Positions 46,066 to 54,987 of a stretch of DNA of 58,414 bases are shown piece after piece (the first letter of the stretch is position 1; each line of letters begins with the position of its first letter). Under the pieces are notes generated by a model. It did not search any database and was not told where the DNA came from. It saw only the letters and a list, made by a program, of their open reading frames with translations. The stretch comes from Alphaproteobacteria bacterium (GTDB lineage Bacteria; Pseudomonadota; Alphaproteobacteria; JAEUKQ01). A program made the translations under genes and the position numbers. The stretch is from the NCBI GenBank assembly GCA_016794225.1, contig JAEUKQ010000005.1, positions 1 to 58,414 on the forward strand, given 5' to 3'.

Positions 46066-47268
46066 TTATTTTTTAAAAAATTCCACAATTCTGGCAACAA
46101 GGCGATCTGCAACCTGTTTTTTATTCATGCGTGGCCAGGATTCGGTTGCTTTTTCTGTTATAAAAGTAACAGTGTTATGGGTGTTGTCAAAGACATTTTC
46201 TGGTTGATAAACAAAATTTGCAACAACCCAGTTACAGTTCTTTTCAAGGCGTTTACGGCTAGCATTACTAACAAGGTCATCAGTTTCAGCTGCAAAACCA
46301 ACAACCAGTTTTGGTCTTATTGTATCACGCAGGTGCCCAATCACACTAATAATATCTGGATTCTTAACAAGATTAAGCTGCAATTTATCCGTGCCAGCAG
46401 TTTTTTTTATTTTTTGGCTTAAAATTTTATCAAGCCGCCAATCAGCAACAGCGGCTGCACCAACAAAAATATCGGCTGGTAACAATTTTTCGCAAGCCTG
46501 TAGCATATCTATTGCCGACAAAGCATGAACGACCTTTAAGCCGTTAGGTGGAATAACATTTGTTTTTCCACTAACAACTGTTACGTCAGCACCTGCAAAT
46601 GCTAAGGATTCAGCAATACTATACCCTTGACGGCCTGATGAATGGTTGCTGATATAACGAACTGGGTCGATCATTTCTTGGGTAGCACCAGTGGTGATAA
46701 TTGCTTTTAGGCCTTTTAAAGGCTTAAGATTAATGCCAACAATCAGGCGATTAATCTCGGCCGCTATTACTTCCGGCCCAGCCATACGACCGGCACCCTG
46801 TTCGCCACAAGCCAGATCACCTTCTTCTGGCTGAATAATATGTGTGCCACGACTTGATAGGCGGATAATATTGTCTTGGGTAGCTGGGTGTTCCCACATT
46901 TTTACGTTCATTGATGGCGCAAGCACCACCGGTTTATCGGTTGCTAATAACAAAGTGCTGGCCAAATCATTTGCCAGTCCGGCGGCAAGCTTGGCAATAA
47001 TATCGGCTGTTGCCGGTGCAACAACTACTAAATCAGCCGAACGACTTAATTGTATATGACCAAATTGTTCGTCTGTAGGTGAAAACAAGTCGCTAAAAAC
47101 CCTATCACCGCTAAGTGCGGTTAAGGATAATGGCGTAACAAAATGACTGCCTGCTTCTGTTAAAACACAACGGACTGATATTTGATAAGACTGTTTTAAC
47201 AGCCTGATTAATTCAAGGCTTTTGTAGGCTGCAATTCCCCCACTAATAATTAACAGAACTTTTTTCAT
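46066..47268 (-). CDS. coaBC: Phosphopantothenoylcysteine decarboxylase / phosphopantothenate-cysteine ligase
   Basis: Bifunctional enzyme of coenzyme A synthesis, 400 residues. The N-terminal flavoprotein CoaC part has ISGGIAAYKSLELI, the Ser/Asn-rich VVAPATADIIAKLAAGLANDL, and APSMNVKMWEHPATQDN. The CoaB part from about residue 188 has IITTGATQEMIDPVRYISNHSSGRQGYSIAE, KNPDIISVI and GFAAETDDL. It lies 42 bases after ubiB. Confidence 0.95.
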   Translation of the reverse strand: MKKVLLIISGGIAAYKSLELIRLLKQSYQISVRCVLTEAGSHFVTPLSLTALSGDRVFSDLFSPTDEQFGHIQLSRSADLVVVAPATADIIAKLAAGLANDLASTLLLATDKPVVLAPSMNVKMWEHPATQDNIIRLSSRGTHIIQPEEGDLACGEQGAGRMAGPEVIAAEINRLIVGINLKPLKGLKAIITTGATQEMIDPVRYISNHSSGRQGYSIAESLAFAGADVTVVSGKTNVIPPNGLKVVHALSAIDMLQACEKLLPADIFVGAAAVADWRLDKILSQKIKKTAGTDKLQLNLVKNPDIISVIGHLRDTIRPKLVVGFAAETDDLVSNASRKRLEKNCNWVVANFVYQPENVFDNTHNTVTFITEKATESWPRMNKKQVADRLVARIVEFFKK

Positions 47269-47309
47269 TGATGCCCCCTAAAATGGTCAATAAAAGTTTT
47301 TACCCTGAT

Positions 47310-48875
47310 TTAATGAAGAAAAAACCAGCTTGCTAAGGCAATTATTGATAACCATAGCAAACTATCATTAACGTAGCGAAAACGCCGATAACGAGTTAGT
47401 AGCAATTGTTGTGTAATATGCTCATGGTTTGCAACGGTATCCAAGGTTTTTTCGAATTTGCCGGTTAATTCTGGGATGCGCTCTAAAACCTTGATGCCTT
47501 GATGAAGGCTGTTGGCAATACGTGCTTCTATTCCACGGTTTTCCTGCATCCATCCAGCAATCATTGGTTTAATTAAAATCCATATATTCAGGTCAGGATT
47601 TAAGTGTCTGCCTATTCCTTCAGCCATCAACATGTTTTTTTGTAATAACAAAAGTTGGGGTTGAATTTCCATACGGTATGTTTTGGCAAGCCTAAATAGT
47701 TGTGATAACAGCTTTGCTAAAGAAATTTCATCCAGCGATAAACCAACAATCGGTTCACCAATGGCCCGACACGATTGTGCAAAGTTTTCTAGGCTTGTTC
47801 CAGCAGGGATGTACCCCGCCCGTAAATGAACTTTAGCAACTTTTAGGTAATTGCGTTCTAAGAAAGCGCGTAACATATCAACCAAATAATACTGACTTTT
47901 TTTATCAAGACGCCCCATAATACCAAAATCGACAACGGCAATTTTACCATCACGTGTTACAAACATATTCCCAGGATGTTGGTCACCGTGGAAATATCCG
48001 TCGCGAAAAACCTGTTTAAAAAACGCTTCAGCAGCATTCTTGAGAATAACATTAATATCAATGCCAGCTTTGATCAGTGCTTCTTTATCATCGATATTCC
48101 AGCCATGTATCCGTTCCTGGGTTAGGATACGTTGTGATGTATACCGCCAGTCGATAGCCGGAACCTTATAGGTTGGGTCATTTTTAAAATAATCCGCCAA
48201 TTCGGCTGCAGCGGCAGCTTCAAGGCGAAGATCCATCTCACGCTCAGCAACTTCGATAAAAGTCTCGGTAATATCCAATAGTTTTAGCCGCCGCAGCTTG
48301 GGTACAAGGCGGTTTAATAAGTGGGCTAACCAAAGAAACAAAGCCATATCACGCAGAAAAGATTTTTCAATACCCGGACGCAGAACTTTTACTGCAACGT
48401 CGATCACGCCACTATTCAGTGGTTTTTTAAGTTTGGCAAAGTGCACTTGGGCAATTGAGGCAGCAGAAACAGGCACTGGATCAAAATCATCGAAAAATTC
48501 TTCCAATTCCTGACCCAGTTCTTGTTTAATGCTTTGCCGTACAATTTTGTAGGAAAAAGGTTGTAACCGATCGCGCAACATTGCCAGGTCGGTTGCCATG
48601 GCCTCGCCAATTAGGTCCGAACGGGTTGACAATGTTTGGCCAAATTTAACAAAGGCTGGGCCTAAATGTGTAAAAGCTTGCCGTAAATGTTCACCCGGCC
48701 TCTGTCCTTTATTACCACGGAACATAACCAACTGAAATATTCGACCAATCCATACTAAAAAGGCTAGTCGGCTACTACCACGCACCAAGACAAAAACAGG
48801 TTCTAGGGCACCAAAACGGGCTAGGGTAAAAATAATTGTTAACAGACGAAAAATATGTTTTGCTGATTGCCACAT
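47310..48875 (-). CDS. ubiB: Ubiquinone biosynthesis kinase-like protein UbiB
   Basis: Atypical kinase/ATPase needed for ubiquinone synthesis. The 521-residue protein has the KxGQ element FVKFGQTLSTRSDL, the Ala-rich loop SAASIAQVHFAKL, the invariant Lys in VAVKVLRPG, YFHGDQHPGNMF, VVDFGIMGRL and C-terminal membrane helices (LLWLSIIALASWFFL). I start it at ATG 48875, after the ubiE stop (TAATAATG), which gives the usual MWQSAKH start. Confidence 0.94.
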   Translation of the reverse strand: MWQSAKHIFRLLTIIFTLARFGALEPVFVLVRGSSRLAFLVWIGRIFQLVMFRGNKGQRPGEHLRQAFTHLGPAFVKFGQTLSTRSDLIGEAMATDLAMLRDRLQPFSYKIVRQSIKQELGQELEEFFDDFDPVPVSAASIAQVHFAKLKKPLNSGVIDVAVKVLRPGIEKSFLRDMALFLWLAHLLNRLVPKLRRLKLLDITETFIEVAEREMDLRLEAAAAAELADYFKNDPTYKVPAIDWRYTSQRILTQERIHGWNIDDKEALIKAGIDINVILKNAAEAFFKQVFRDGYFHGDQHPGNMFVTRDGKIAVVDFGIMGRLDKKSQYYLVDMLRAFLERNYLKVAKVHLRAGYIPAGTSLENFAQSCRAIGEPIVGLSLDEISLAKLLSQLFRLAKTYRMEIQPQLLLLQKNMLMAEGIGRHLNPDLNIWILIKPMIAGWMQENRGIEARIANSLHQGIKVLERIPELTGKFEKTLDTVANHEHITQQLLLTRYRRFRYVNDSLLWLSIIALASWFFLH

Positions 48876-48877
48876 TA

Positions 48878-49657
48878 TTACACCCGCCACGCTGTATGAA
48901 TTGCAACAATCCCGCCAGTTAGACTATAATATTGTCCATGGCGAAAGCCAGCCTGGCTTAATTTGTCAAGCAGGTGTTCGGGGGTTGGAAATTTGCGAAT
49001 ACTTTCAACAAGATATTGATACGAATGTTGATCCTGCGCAATCAATTGCCCCAATCTTGGCAGAACATGGAATGAATAAAGATCATAAATACGCTGCAAA
49101 AAGGGCAAGGCACATGGACTAAATTCCAAACAACAAAAAAGCGCCCCTGGTTTTAGCACTCGGTAAGCTTGCTTTAGTGCATCATCAATCCTACTTATGT
49201 TTCTTAGTCCAAAGGCAATGGTGTATAAATCGAATTTTTGACTTTGGAAGGGGAGAAGTTCGGCATTTGCTTGCACCCATTCGATAGAATGAAGCCCCCC
49301 CTTGGTCGCGGCTCTTTTTTGACCAACCTCAAGCATGGCTTGGGTTAGGTCGGCAACAGTTATGGTGCCGCCTTTTGTTTGCATTAATTGTTGGCCGCCA
49401 CAGGCTTGAAGCAGACGAAAGGCTATGTCACCTGTCCCACCCGCCACATCCAGAATGTGTTGGCTTGCATTTGGTCGGCATAAGGAAATCATAGAATTTT
49501 TCCACAATCGGTGAATGCCAAAAGACATCAAATCGTTCATCAGGTCATATTTGTGGGCTACGCTGTTGAAAACATCAAGCACAAGAGCGGTTTTTTCCGT
49601 GGCTTCAACACGCTGGTTGCCAAACCATACAGGCGATGTATCTTGTTGATTATTCAT
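48878..49657 (-). CDS. ubiE: Ubiquinone/menaquinone C-methyltransferase UbiE
   Basis: SAM-dependent methyltransferase of quinone synthesis, 259 residues: VFNSVAHKYDLMNDLMSFGIHRLWK, ILDVAGGTGDIAFRLL, DLTQAMLEVGQKRA, ANAELLPFQSQKFDLYTIAFGLRNI, and the end SLTGGIVAIHTAWRV. It heads the operon with ubiB and is divergent from mutM across 39 bases. Confidence 0.95.
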   Translation of the reverse strand: MNNQQDTSPVWFGNQRVEATEKTALVLDVFNSVAHKYDLMNDLMSFGIHRLWKNSMISLCRPNASQHILDVAGGTGDIAFRLLQACGGQQLMQTKGGTITVADLTQAMLEVGQKRAATKGGLHSIEWVQANAELLPFQSQKFDLYTIAFGLRNISRIDDALKQAYRVLKPGALFCCLEFSPCALPFLQRIYDLYSFHVLPRLGQLIAQDQHSYQYLVESIRKFPTPEHLLDKLSQAGFRHGQYYSLTGGIVAIHTAWRV

Positions 49658-49696
49658 ATCGTGCCACTTTGCTTAATATTGATAAAGGTTTTCTGA

Positions 49697-50524
49697 ATGC
49701 CCGAACTACCCGAAGTTGAAACAACCTGCCGTGGTCTACAAAAGCATATGGCGGGTACTGTTATCCAGCAAGTCTTGTTATCGCGATCCAATTTGCGTAA
49801 ACCTGTTCCAGACAATTTAGGCTCCATTCTTTCCGGAAAAAAAGTTGATCAGGTAAAAAGGCGGGGCAAGTATATCTTGATATTTTTAGAAGAACAATAT
49901 GTTCTGCTTATTCATCTTGGTATGTCGGGACGTATTATTCATGCGCCGCAGGCAATCCCACGCGACCGGCACGATCATTTCTGTTGGCAAATCAATAATG
50001 GTGGATGGTTTCATTTTCGCGATCCCAGGCGTTTTGGGCTAATTGATCTTTTAAAAAAAATAGAAATCGACGATTATGTTTTATTTAAAAACCTTGGCCC
50101 CGAGCCCTTAGATGATACTTTTACCAATAAATTTTTAGGGCAAATTCTGCAAAAACGGGATACACCAATTAAAACATTGTTGCTGAATCAACAAATAATT
50201 GCTGGAATTGGAAATATCTATGCTTGTGAAAGTCTTTTTTATGCCGGCATATCGCCATTGCGGCCGGCAAAATCGCTAGACAAGAACGAAGTAAATATTT
50301 TGCGGGATATGATTCGTCAAACCTTAAACAAGGCAATAGCCGCTGGTGGATCGTCCGCGCGGGATTATATCCAACCGAATGGGGAAATGGGTCTTTTCCA
50401 ACACCAATGGGTAGTATACGACCAGGAAGGAAAAGCATGCAAACGTCTGTCATGCACTGGTACTATAAAGCGCAGTATGCAGGCGGGCAGGTCAACTTTT
50501 TATTGCCCTTGTTGTCAACAATAG
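49697..50524 (+). CDS. mutM: Formamidopyrimidine-DNA glycosylase
   Basis: Removes oxidised purines such as 8-oxoguanine. The 275-residue protein starts MPELPEVETTCRGL, with catalytic Pro2 and Glu3. Later come LLIHLGMSGR, HFRDPRRFG, GIGNIYACESLF, and the C-terminal zinc finger C-x4-C ... FYCPCC (CKRLSCTGTI, GRSTFYCPCCQQ). AAAGG precedes the ATG. Confidence 0.95.
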   Translation: MPELPEVETTCRGLQKHMAGTVIQQVLLSRSNLRKPVPDNLGSILSGKKVDQVKRRGKYILIFLEEQYVLLIHLGMSGRIIHAPQAIPRDRHDHFCWQINNGGWFHFRDPRRFGLIDLLKKIEIDDYVLFKNLGPEPLDDTFTNKFLGQILQKRDTPIKTLLLNQQIIAGIGNIYACESLFYAGISPLRPAKSLDKNEVNILRDMIRQTLNKAIAAGGSSARDYIQPNGEMGLFQHQWVVYDQEGKACKRLSCTGTIKRSMQAGRSTFYCPCCQQ

Positions 50525-50593
50525 AAGGATTGATTAGCTATGATAAAAGGGTTAGGGTGCACATAAAATTTTATCTAACAAATATAAGGATTA

Positions 50594-51373
50594 ATGATGA
50601 ACTATCAAAATATTATTGCTGAAAAGCGTGGCAAGGTTGGTTGGATAGCTTTAAACCGCCCCAAGGCATTAAATGCACTGTGCCACGACCTGATCCAGGA
50701 ATTAAATCAGGCTATAAACCAGTTTGAGGATGATACGTCTATTCATGTTTTGGTATTAACCGGTAGCGAGAAGGCTTTTGCTGCTGGTGCCGATATTCGC
50801 GAGATGAAGGACCGCGATTATATGGATGTATATAAAGCTGATTTTATTACCAAAGGTTGGCAGCGCGTTGCCAGTTGCAGGAAACCTGTTATAGCTGCGG
50901 TAGCAGGTTATGCACTTGGGGGCGGATGTGAAATTGCCATGATGTGCGATATAATTTTAGCAGCTGATACCGCAAAGTTTGGCCAGCCTGAAATCAATTT
51001 GGGTACTATTCCCGGTTCTGGGGGCACACAAAGACTGACAAAAATTATAGGTAAATCAAAAGCTATGGAGATGTGCCTTTCAGGGCGTATTATGGACGCT
51101 GCAGAAGCGGAAAAGTGCGGCTTGGTAAGCAGGGTTATTGCCGCTGCCGATCTATTGCAAGAAACGATGAAACTGGCAGAAAAAATTGCGGCTATGTCAC
51201 TACCGGTGGCAATGATGGTTAAAGAATCTGTGAACAGATCATACGAGACAACCTTGGCTGAAGGGTTGCTTTTTGAACGTCGCTTATTTCATTCAACCTT
51301 TGCATTACAGGATCAAAAAGAGGGGATGAATGCTTTTGTTGAAAAGCGGCCACCTCAATTCAAGAACATCTAA
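50594..51373 (+). CDS. Enoyl-CoA hydratase
   Basis: A 259-residue crotonase-fold protein. The oxyanion-hole segments are AFAAGADIREM and GYALGGGCEIAMMCD, which holds one catalytic Glu; the second catalytic Glu is in KFGQPEINLGTIPGSGGTQRL. It hydrates 2-enoyl-CoA in beta-oxidation and may feed 3-hydroxyacyl-CoA pools relevant to PHB. AAGGATTA is before ATG 50594. It sits 69 bases after mutM, a conserved alphaproteobacterial pairing. Confidence 0.92.
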   Translation: MMNYQNIIAEKRGKVGWIALNRPKALNALCHDLIQELNQAINQFEDDTSIHVLVLTGSEKAFAAGADIREMKDRDYMDVYKADFITKGWQRVASCRKPVIAAVAGYALGGGCEIAMMCDIILAADTAKFGQPEINLGTIPGSGGTQRLTKIIGKSKAMEMCLSGRIMDAAEAEKCGLVSRVIAAADLLQETMKLAEKIAAMSLPVAMMVKESVNRSYETTLAEGLLFERRLFHSTFALQDQKEGMNAFVEKRPPQFKNI

Positions 51374-51439
51374 GACAAGCACAGTAATTATACAAATCCT
51401 ATCCCAGCAAAATCGGAAGAAGGCATTGGGCAACAGCTA

Positions 51440-52723
51440 ATGATTGCAAGCAAACGATTACAACAGCGAACATTGGTATTCATTCGTTGGCTAGCAATAG
51501 CTGGCCAACTGGGCGCGGTTATTTTTGTAGCTTTTGTTTTGGGTTATGATTTTCCCTGGGTATGGTGTTTCGGTGCAGTGTTTGTTTTAGCCATTATTAA
51601 CATTGTGGCAGGTGCATCTAATCCCAGGCCATTTTTAGGGGATTATGCGGCAGGTGCTTACCTATCATTTGATATGATTCAGCTTAGCTTTCTTCTGTAC
51701 CTAACAGGCGGTATTAATAACCCTTTTGCCATGCTTATACTAGCCCCAATTACTGTTTCAGCAACTATGTTATCGCGTACAGTTACCATTTTTCTTATTG
51801 GCTTAGGATTCGCACTAATCATTTTTTTATCATTTTTTCACTATCCGCTACCACTAGGGCAAGAAATGGCAAAATTACCCATAATATATTCATGGGGACA
51901 GTTAATAGCCCTTTGTCTATCCTTGGTTTTTATTGCTTCTTACTTGGCAATTGTTTCTGCAGACTCGCAAAAATTGTCGGGTGCGGTGTTCGAGATGCAA
52001 AAACTGTTGGATCAACAAGGGCGCATATCTGCTTTGGGTGCCCAGGCTGCTGCTGCTGCACATGCTTTGGGTACGCCGCTCGCTACGATTTCAATTGTTG
52101 CCAAAGAGCTACAACAAGAACCCCCAAACACCAAGCAATGGAAACAGGATATTGAATTGTTACAAACTGAAACCAAACGTTGTCAGAATATTTTAGCAAG
52201 TCTGGGGCAGGGTTCGAAGATGCAGCCATTTGGTGTGTCAGAAGATACTTTTCTTGATGGTTCTTTTAGCCAATTACCATTGACATCATTGATTGAATTG
52301 GCTGCTGAACCCTATATAAGGCAAGGTATTGATTGGAGTATTAAAACAAAGTTGCCGACTGATGCTATTCCCAAACTTTTTCCAAAAGCAGAAATTTTGC
52401 ATGGATTTGGTAATTTGTTGCAAAATGCTTTTCAATTTGCACATTCAACTGTACAGGTGCTGATTGATCACGATCAATATAATTATCTTGTTATTATTCA
52501 GGATGATGGTCCAGGTTTTACAACAGAAATTCTTGACAGGCTTGGCGAACCTTATATATCAACGGGCGCCCAGAATCGCAGCCCAGCTGGTGGGACAAAT
52601 CATATGGGTTTGGGAATTTTTATTGCGCAGACAACGCTTGCAACATTACCGGCCCGGATAATTTTTGAAAATCAACGCCATGGTGGTGGGCAGGTAACCG
52701 TTATTTGGGCAAAGAAAAGTTGA
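51440..52723 (+). CDS. regB: Redox-sensing histidine kinase RegB/PrrB/ActS family
   Basis: A 427-residue kinase with six N-terminal membrane helices and the quinone-sensing motif GGINNPF (90-96). The phosphorylated His208 is in AAHALGTPLATI and the ATPase domain has N-box FGNLLQNAFQFA, IIQDDGPGFTTEI and MGLGIFIAQTTLA. Cys248 in KRCQNIL stands exactly 40 residues after His208, as the redox-active Cys265 does after His225 in Rhodobacter RegB. It phosphorylates RegA, which controls respiration and related energy genes in this family. It lies 40 bases before regA. Confidence 0.92.
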   Translation: MIASKRLQQRTLVFIRWLAIAGQLGAVIFVAFVLGYDFPWVWCFGAVFVLAIINIVAGASNPRPFLGDYAAGAYLSFDMIQLSFLLYLTGGINNPFAMLILAPITVSATMLSRTVTIFLIGLGFALIIFLSFFHYPLPLGQEMAKLPIIYSWGQLIALCLSLVFIASYLAIVSADSQKLSGAVFEMQKLLDQQGRISALGAQAAAAAHALGTPLATISIVAKELQQEPPNTKQWKQDIELLQTETKRCQNILASLGQGSKMQPFGVSEDTFLDGSFSQLPLTSLIELAAEPYIRQGIDWSIKTKLPTDAIPKLFPKAEILHGFGNLLQNAFQFAHSTVQVLIDHDQYNYLVIIQDDGPGFTTEILDRLGEPYISTGAQNRSPAGGTNHMGLGIFIAQTTLATLPARIIFENQRHGGGQVTVIWAKKS

Positions 52724-52763
52724 CCAAAATCTCTAAAATCCCATATAATATTTATGGTGCAAA

Positions 52764-53351
52764 ATGAAGCAAAATCAAAATACAGACATCCAGCAAGCAA
52801 CGGAACCAACAAGTAAAGAACAAACAGGCAAAATTTTGCTGATTGTTGATGATGATCAAGTTTTTCGGCAGCGTTTGGCTTTGGCCATGGAAAAGCGCGG
52901 CTATATAACGCATACGGCTGAAAACAGTAAAGAAGCCTTAACCGTAGCAGCCCAGGTTATGCCCGATTATGCCATAGTTGATCTGCGGTTGATAAATGAA
53001 AATGGGCTTGAAATTGTCCCAGCCCTTCGTCACTTGAAAGAAAAAATGCGCATTATAATGTTGACCGGTTATGGAAATATCGCAACAGCGGTTGCCTCGG
53101 TTAAGGCCGGTGCTGTTGACTATTTGGCAAAACCCGCTGATGCAGATGCCATTGAAGCTGCATTGCTGCAGAAAAAAAGTGAGTTGCCAGAAATATCACC
53201 AGTATTAATGAGTGCAGATCGCGTGCGTTGGGAATATATTCAGCGGGTTTTTGAACAATGTGGTCGAAATGTTTCTGAAACAGCGCGTAGCTTGCGCATG
53301 CACCGGCGAACATTGCAGCGGATTTTAGGCAAATATGCCCCTAAAGATTAA
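52764..53351 (+). CDS. regA: Response regulator RegA/PrrA/ActR family
   Basis: A 195-residue regulator. The receiver domain has D29-D31 (IVDDDQVF), the phosphorylated D73 (AIVDLRL), the switch Thr in MLTGYGN and Lys in LAKPAD. A Pro-containing linker leads to the Fis-type helix-turn-helix ETARSLRMHRRTLQRILGKY, which is strongly conserved in RegA. The end overlaps rsmB by 17 bases. Confidence 0.94.
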   Translation: MKQNQNTDIQQATEPTSKEQTGKILLIVDDDQVFRQRLALAMEKRGYITHTAENSKEALTVAAQVMPDYAIVDLRLINENGLEIVPALRHLKEKMRIIMLTGYGNIATAVASVKAGAVDYLAKPADADAIEAALLQKKSELPEISPVLMSADRVRWEYIQRVFEQCGRNVSETARSLRMHRRTLQRILGKYAPKD

Positions 53352-54660
53352 TACGGGTATTTTTACTAAACATCCCCCGGCAATTCAGACCAGGCTTATT
53401 ATAGCCCATGCTATAGGGTTAATGGTTGAGAGTCAGGATAAAATTGATCAGGCACTTATCAAAAGTGGTTTTTTACAGCTTAAAGAATTGCGGGACAGAT
53501 CCTTTTGTAGACTGGTAACTTTGGCAACTTTACGGCATTGGGGACAAATACGCCAAGCTTTATTGCCCTATATTAAAAAACCCGTTCCTGCGGTTGATGC
53601 AATAGTTTACAGCATCATTGCTTCGGCTTTGGCACAAGTAATTATTTTAAAAACACCACCCCATGCTGTTGTACATACAGCGGTTGAGGCGGTTAAAGTT
53701 TTTTACCACCTGCGTAAATATCAAGGATTCGTGAACGCTATTTTGCAGAAATGGTTACGTGATCACCAATCTGGCTTTAGTCTGCCAGATGCTCAATTTA
53801 ATTATCCGAACTGGCTTTTACAGTCATGGAGCAGCTTGTATGGGAGTATAAAAACCGATAAAATTATTTCCAGTTTTCAACAAGAACCAATGTTGCATCT
53901 GTCAATAAAAAATCAAACTGAATATTGGGCGATGCAGTTACAGGCAAAGCATCTTATCGAAAATGTTTACTATCGACAAACAGATGGCGACATTAGCCAT
54001 CTTCCAGGATATCACGAAGGGGCATGGTGGATACAAAATGCTGCTGCGACGCTGCCAGCGTCGTTACTGCATATCCACCCTGGAGAACGTGTTTTGGATT
54101 TATGTGCTGCACCCGGTGGTAAAACAGCTCAATTAGCTGCTACTGGTGCTTGCGTGACGGCGGTAGATAATGATGGGGTACGTTTAAACATATTGCAGCA
54201 GAATATGCAGCGTCTGGGATTAGAAGCTGATATAGTGCAAGCAGATGCGTGTGCATGGCGGCCATCAGCACCCGCCCACTATATTTTGTTAGATGCCCCA
54301 TGTTCAGCAACCGGAACCCTGCGCCGACATCCGGAAATCGCCTGGCGGCGAACTTTGAACGATATTGACCGGCTGGTTAGCCAGCAGCGAAAATTGTTAC
54401 ATGCTGCCTATCATATGTTGGCACCCGGCGGTAAGATGATATATGCAACTTGTTCGTTACAGCCACAGGAAGGGGAACAGCAAATAGAATGGTTTTTGGC
54501 AACCTACCCTGAAATCAGGATAGACCCTATTAGATCAGCCGAACCCAACCAATTACAAACAGTAATATCCGACCAGGGAACAATACGCACCATGCCCTAT
54601 GATCATCCAGAAGCTGGGGGGTTAGATGGGTTTTTTATAGCGCGGTTACAGCGTGTATAA
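53335..54660 (+). CDS. rsmB: 16S rRNA (cytosine-967 C5) methyltransferase RsmB-like
   Basis: A 441-residue protein with an N-terminal NusB-like RNA-binding domain (residues about 15-140) and a C-terminal methyltransferase: LDLCAAPGGKTAQLAATG, DAPCSATGTLRRHPE (one catalytic Cys), YATCSLQPQEGEQQ (the second Cys) and GFFIARL at the end. ATG 53335 lies inside the end of regA, with AGGCAAAT before it, so the two are coupled. Confidence 0.92.
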   Translation: MPLKINTGIFTKHPPAIQTRLIIAHAIGLMVESQDKIDQALIKSGFLQLKELRDRSFCRLVTLATLRHWGQIRQALLPYIKKPVPAVDAIVYSIIASALAQVIILKTPPHAVVHTAVEAVKVFYHLRKYQGFVNAILQKWLRDHQSGFSLPDAQFNYPNWLLQSWSSLYGSIKTDKIISSFQQEPMLHLSIKNQTEYWAMQLQAKHLIENVYYRQTDGDISHLPGYHEGAWWIQNAAATLPASLLHIHPGERVLDLCAAPGGKTAQLAATGACVTAVDNDGVRLNILQQNMQRLGLEADIVQADACAWRPSAPAHYILLDAPCSATGTLRRHPEIAWRRTLNDIDRLVSQQRKLLHAAYHMLAPGGKMIYATCSLQPQEGEQQIEWFLATYPEIRIDPIRSAEPNQLQTVISDQGTIRTMPYDHPEAGGLDGFFIARLQRV

Positions 54661-54672
54661 AAAGCTAGGTGG

Positions 54673-54987
54673 CTATTTTCTCTTTTCTATCGGTTGGCAG
54701 ATAATAACTTTGATCTTATCTGGCGCTTTCCAAATATGGTCGTTAAGATAAATTTCATGATGACGACCGCGATGCTGGTATCCCTGTTTTTTCTTAATCA
54801 TAAATTTAAGGGTATATAACACCATAAAAAGATCTTATAAGGCTTGTTTGTAAGATGGTGATACATTAGGATCACCCTGACCATCAATCATTAAGTAATA
54901 AAAAGGGGGGACATCAACAATATTAACCACTGATTTTTTGGGATTATAAAAAGATGATAATTCTTTTTTCAGATCAATTTTGGTCAT
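54673..54987 (-). pseudogene. Decayed GyrI-like domain gene
   Basis: From ATG 54987 the frame reads MTKIDLKKELSSFYNPKKSV, VDVPPFYYLMIDGQGDPNVSPSYKQAL and stops at 54835. The next frame continues LYTLKFMIKKKQGYQHRG and HHEIYLNDHIWKAPDKIKV, ending IICQPIEKRK at TAG 54673. Both pieces match the start and the end of the GyrI-like family (IDGxGDP near the start, HHEIYLxDxxxxAPxK near the end), but the central part is missing. The gene has therefore lost an internal segment and suffered a frameshift. Its ATG overlaps the end of rmuC by 14 bases. Confidence 0.78.
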
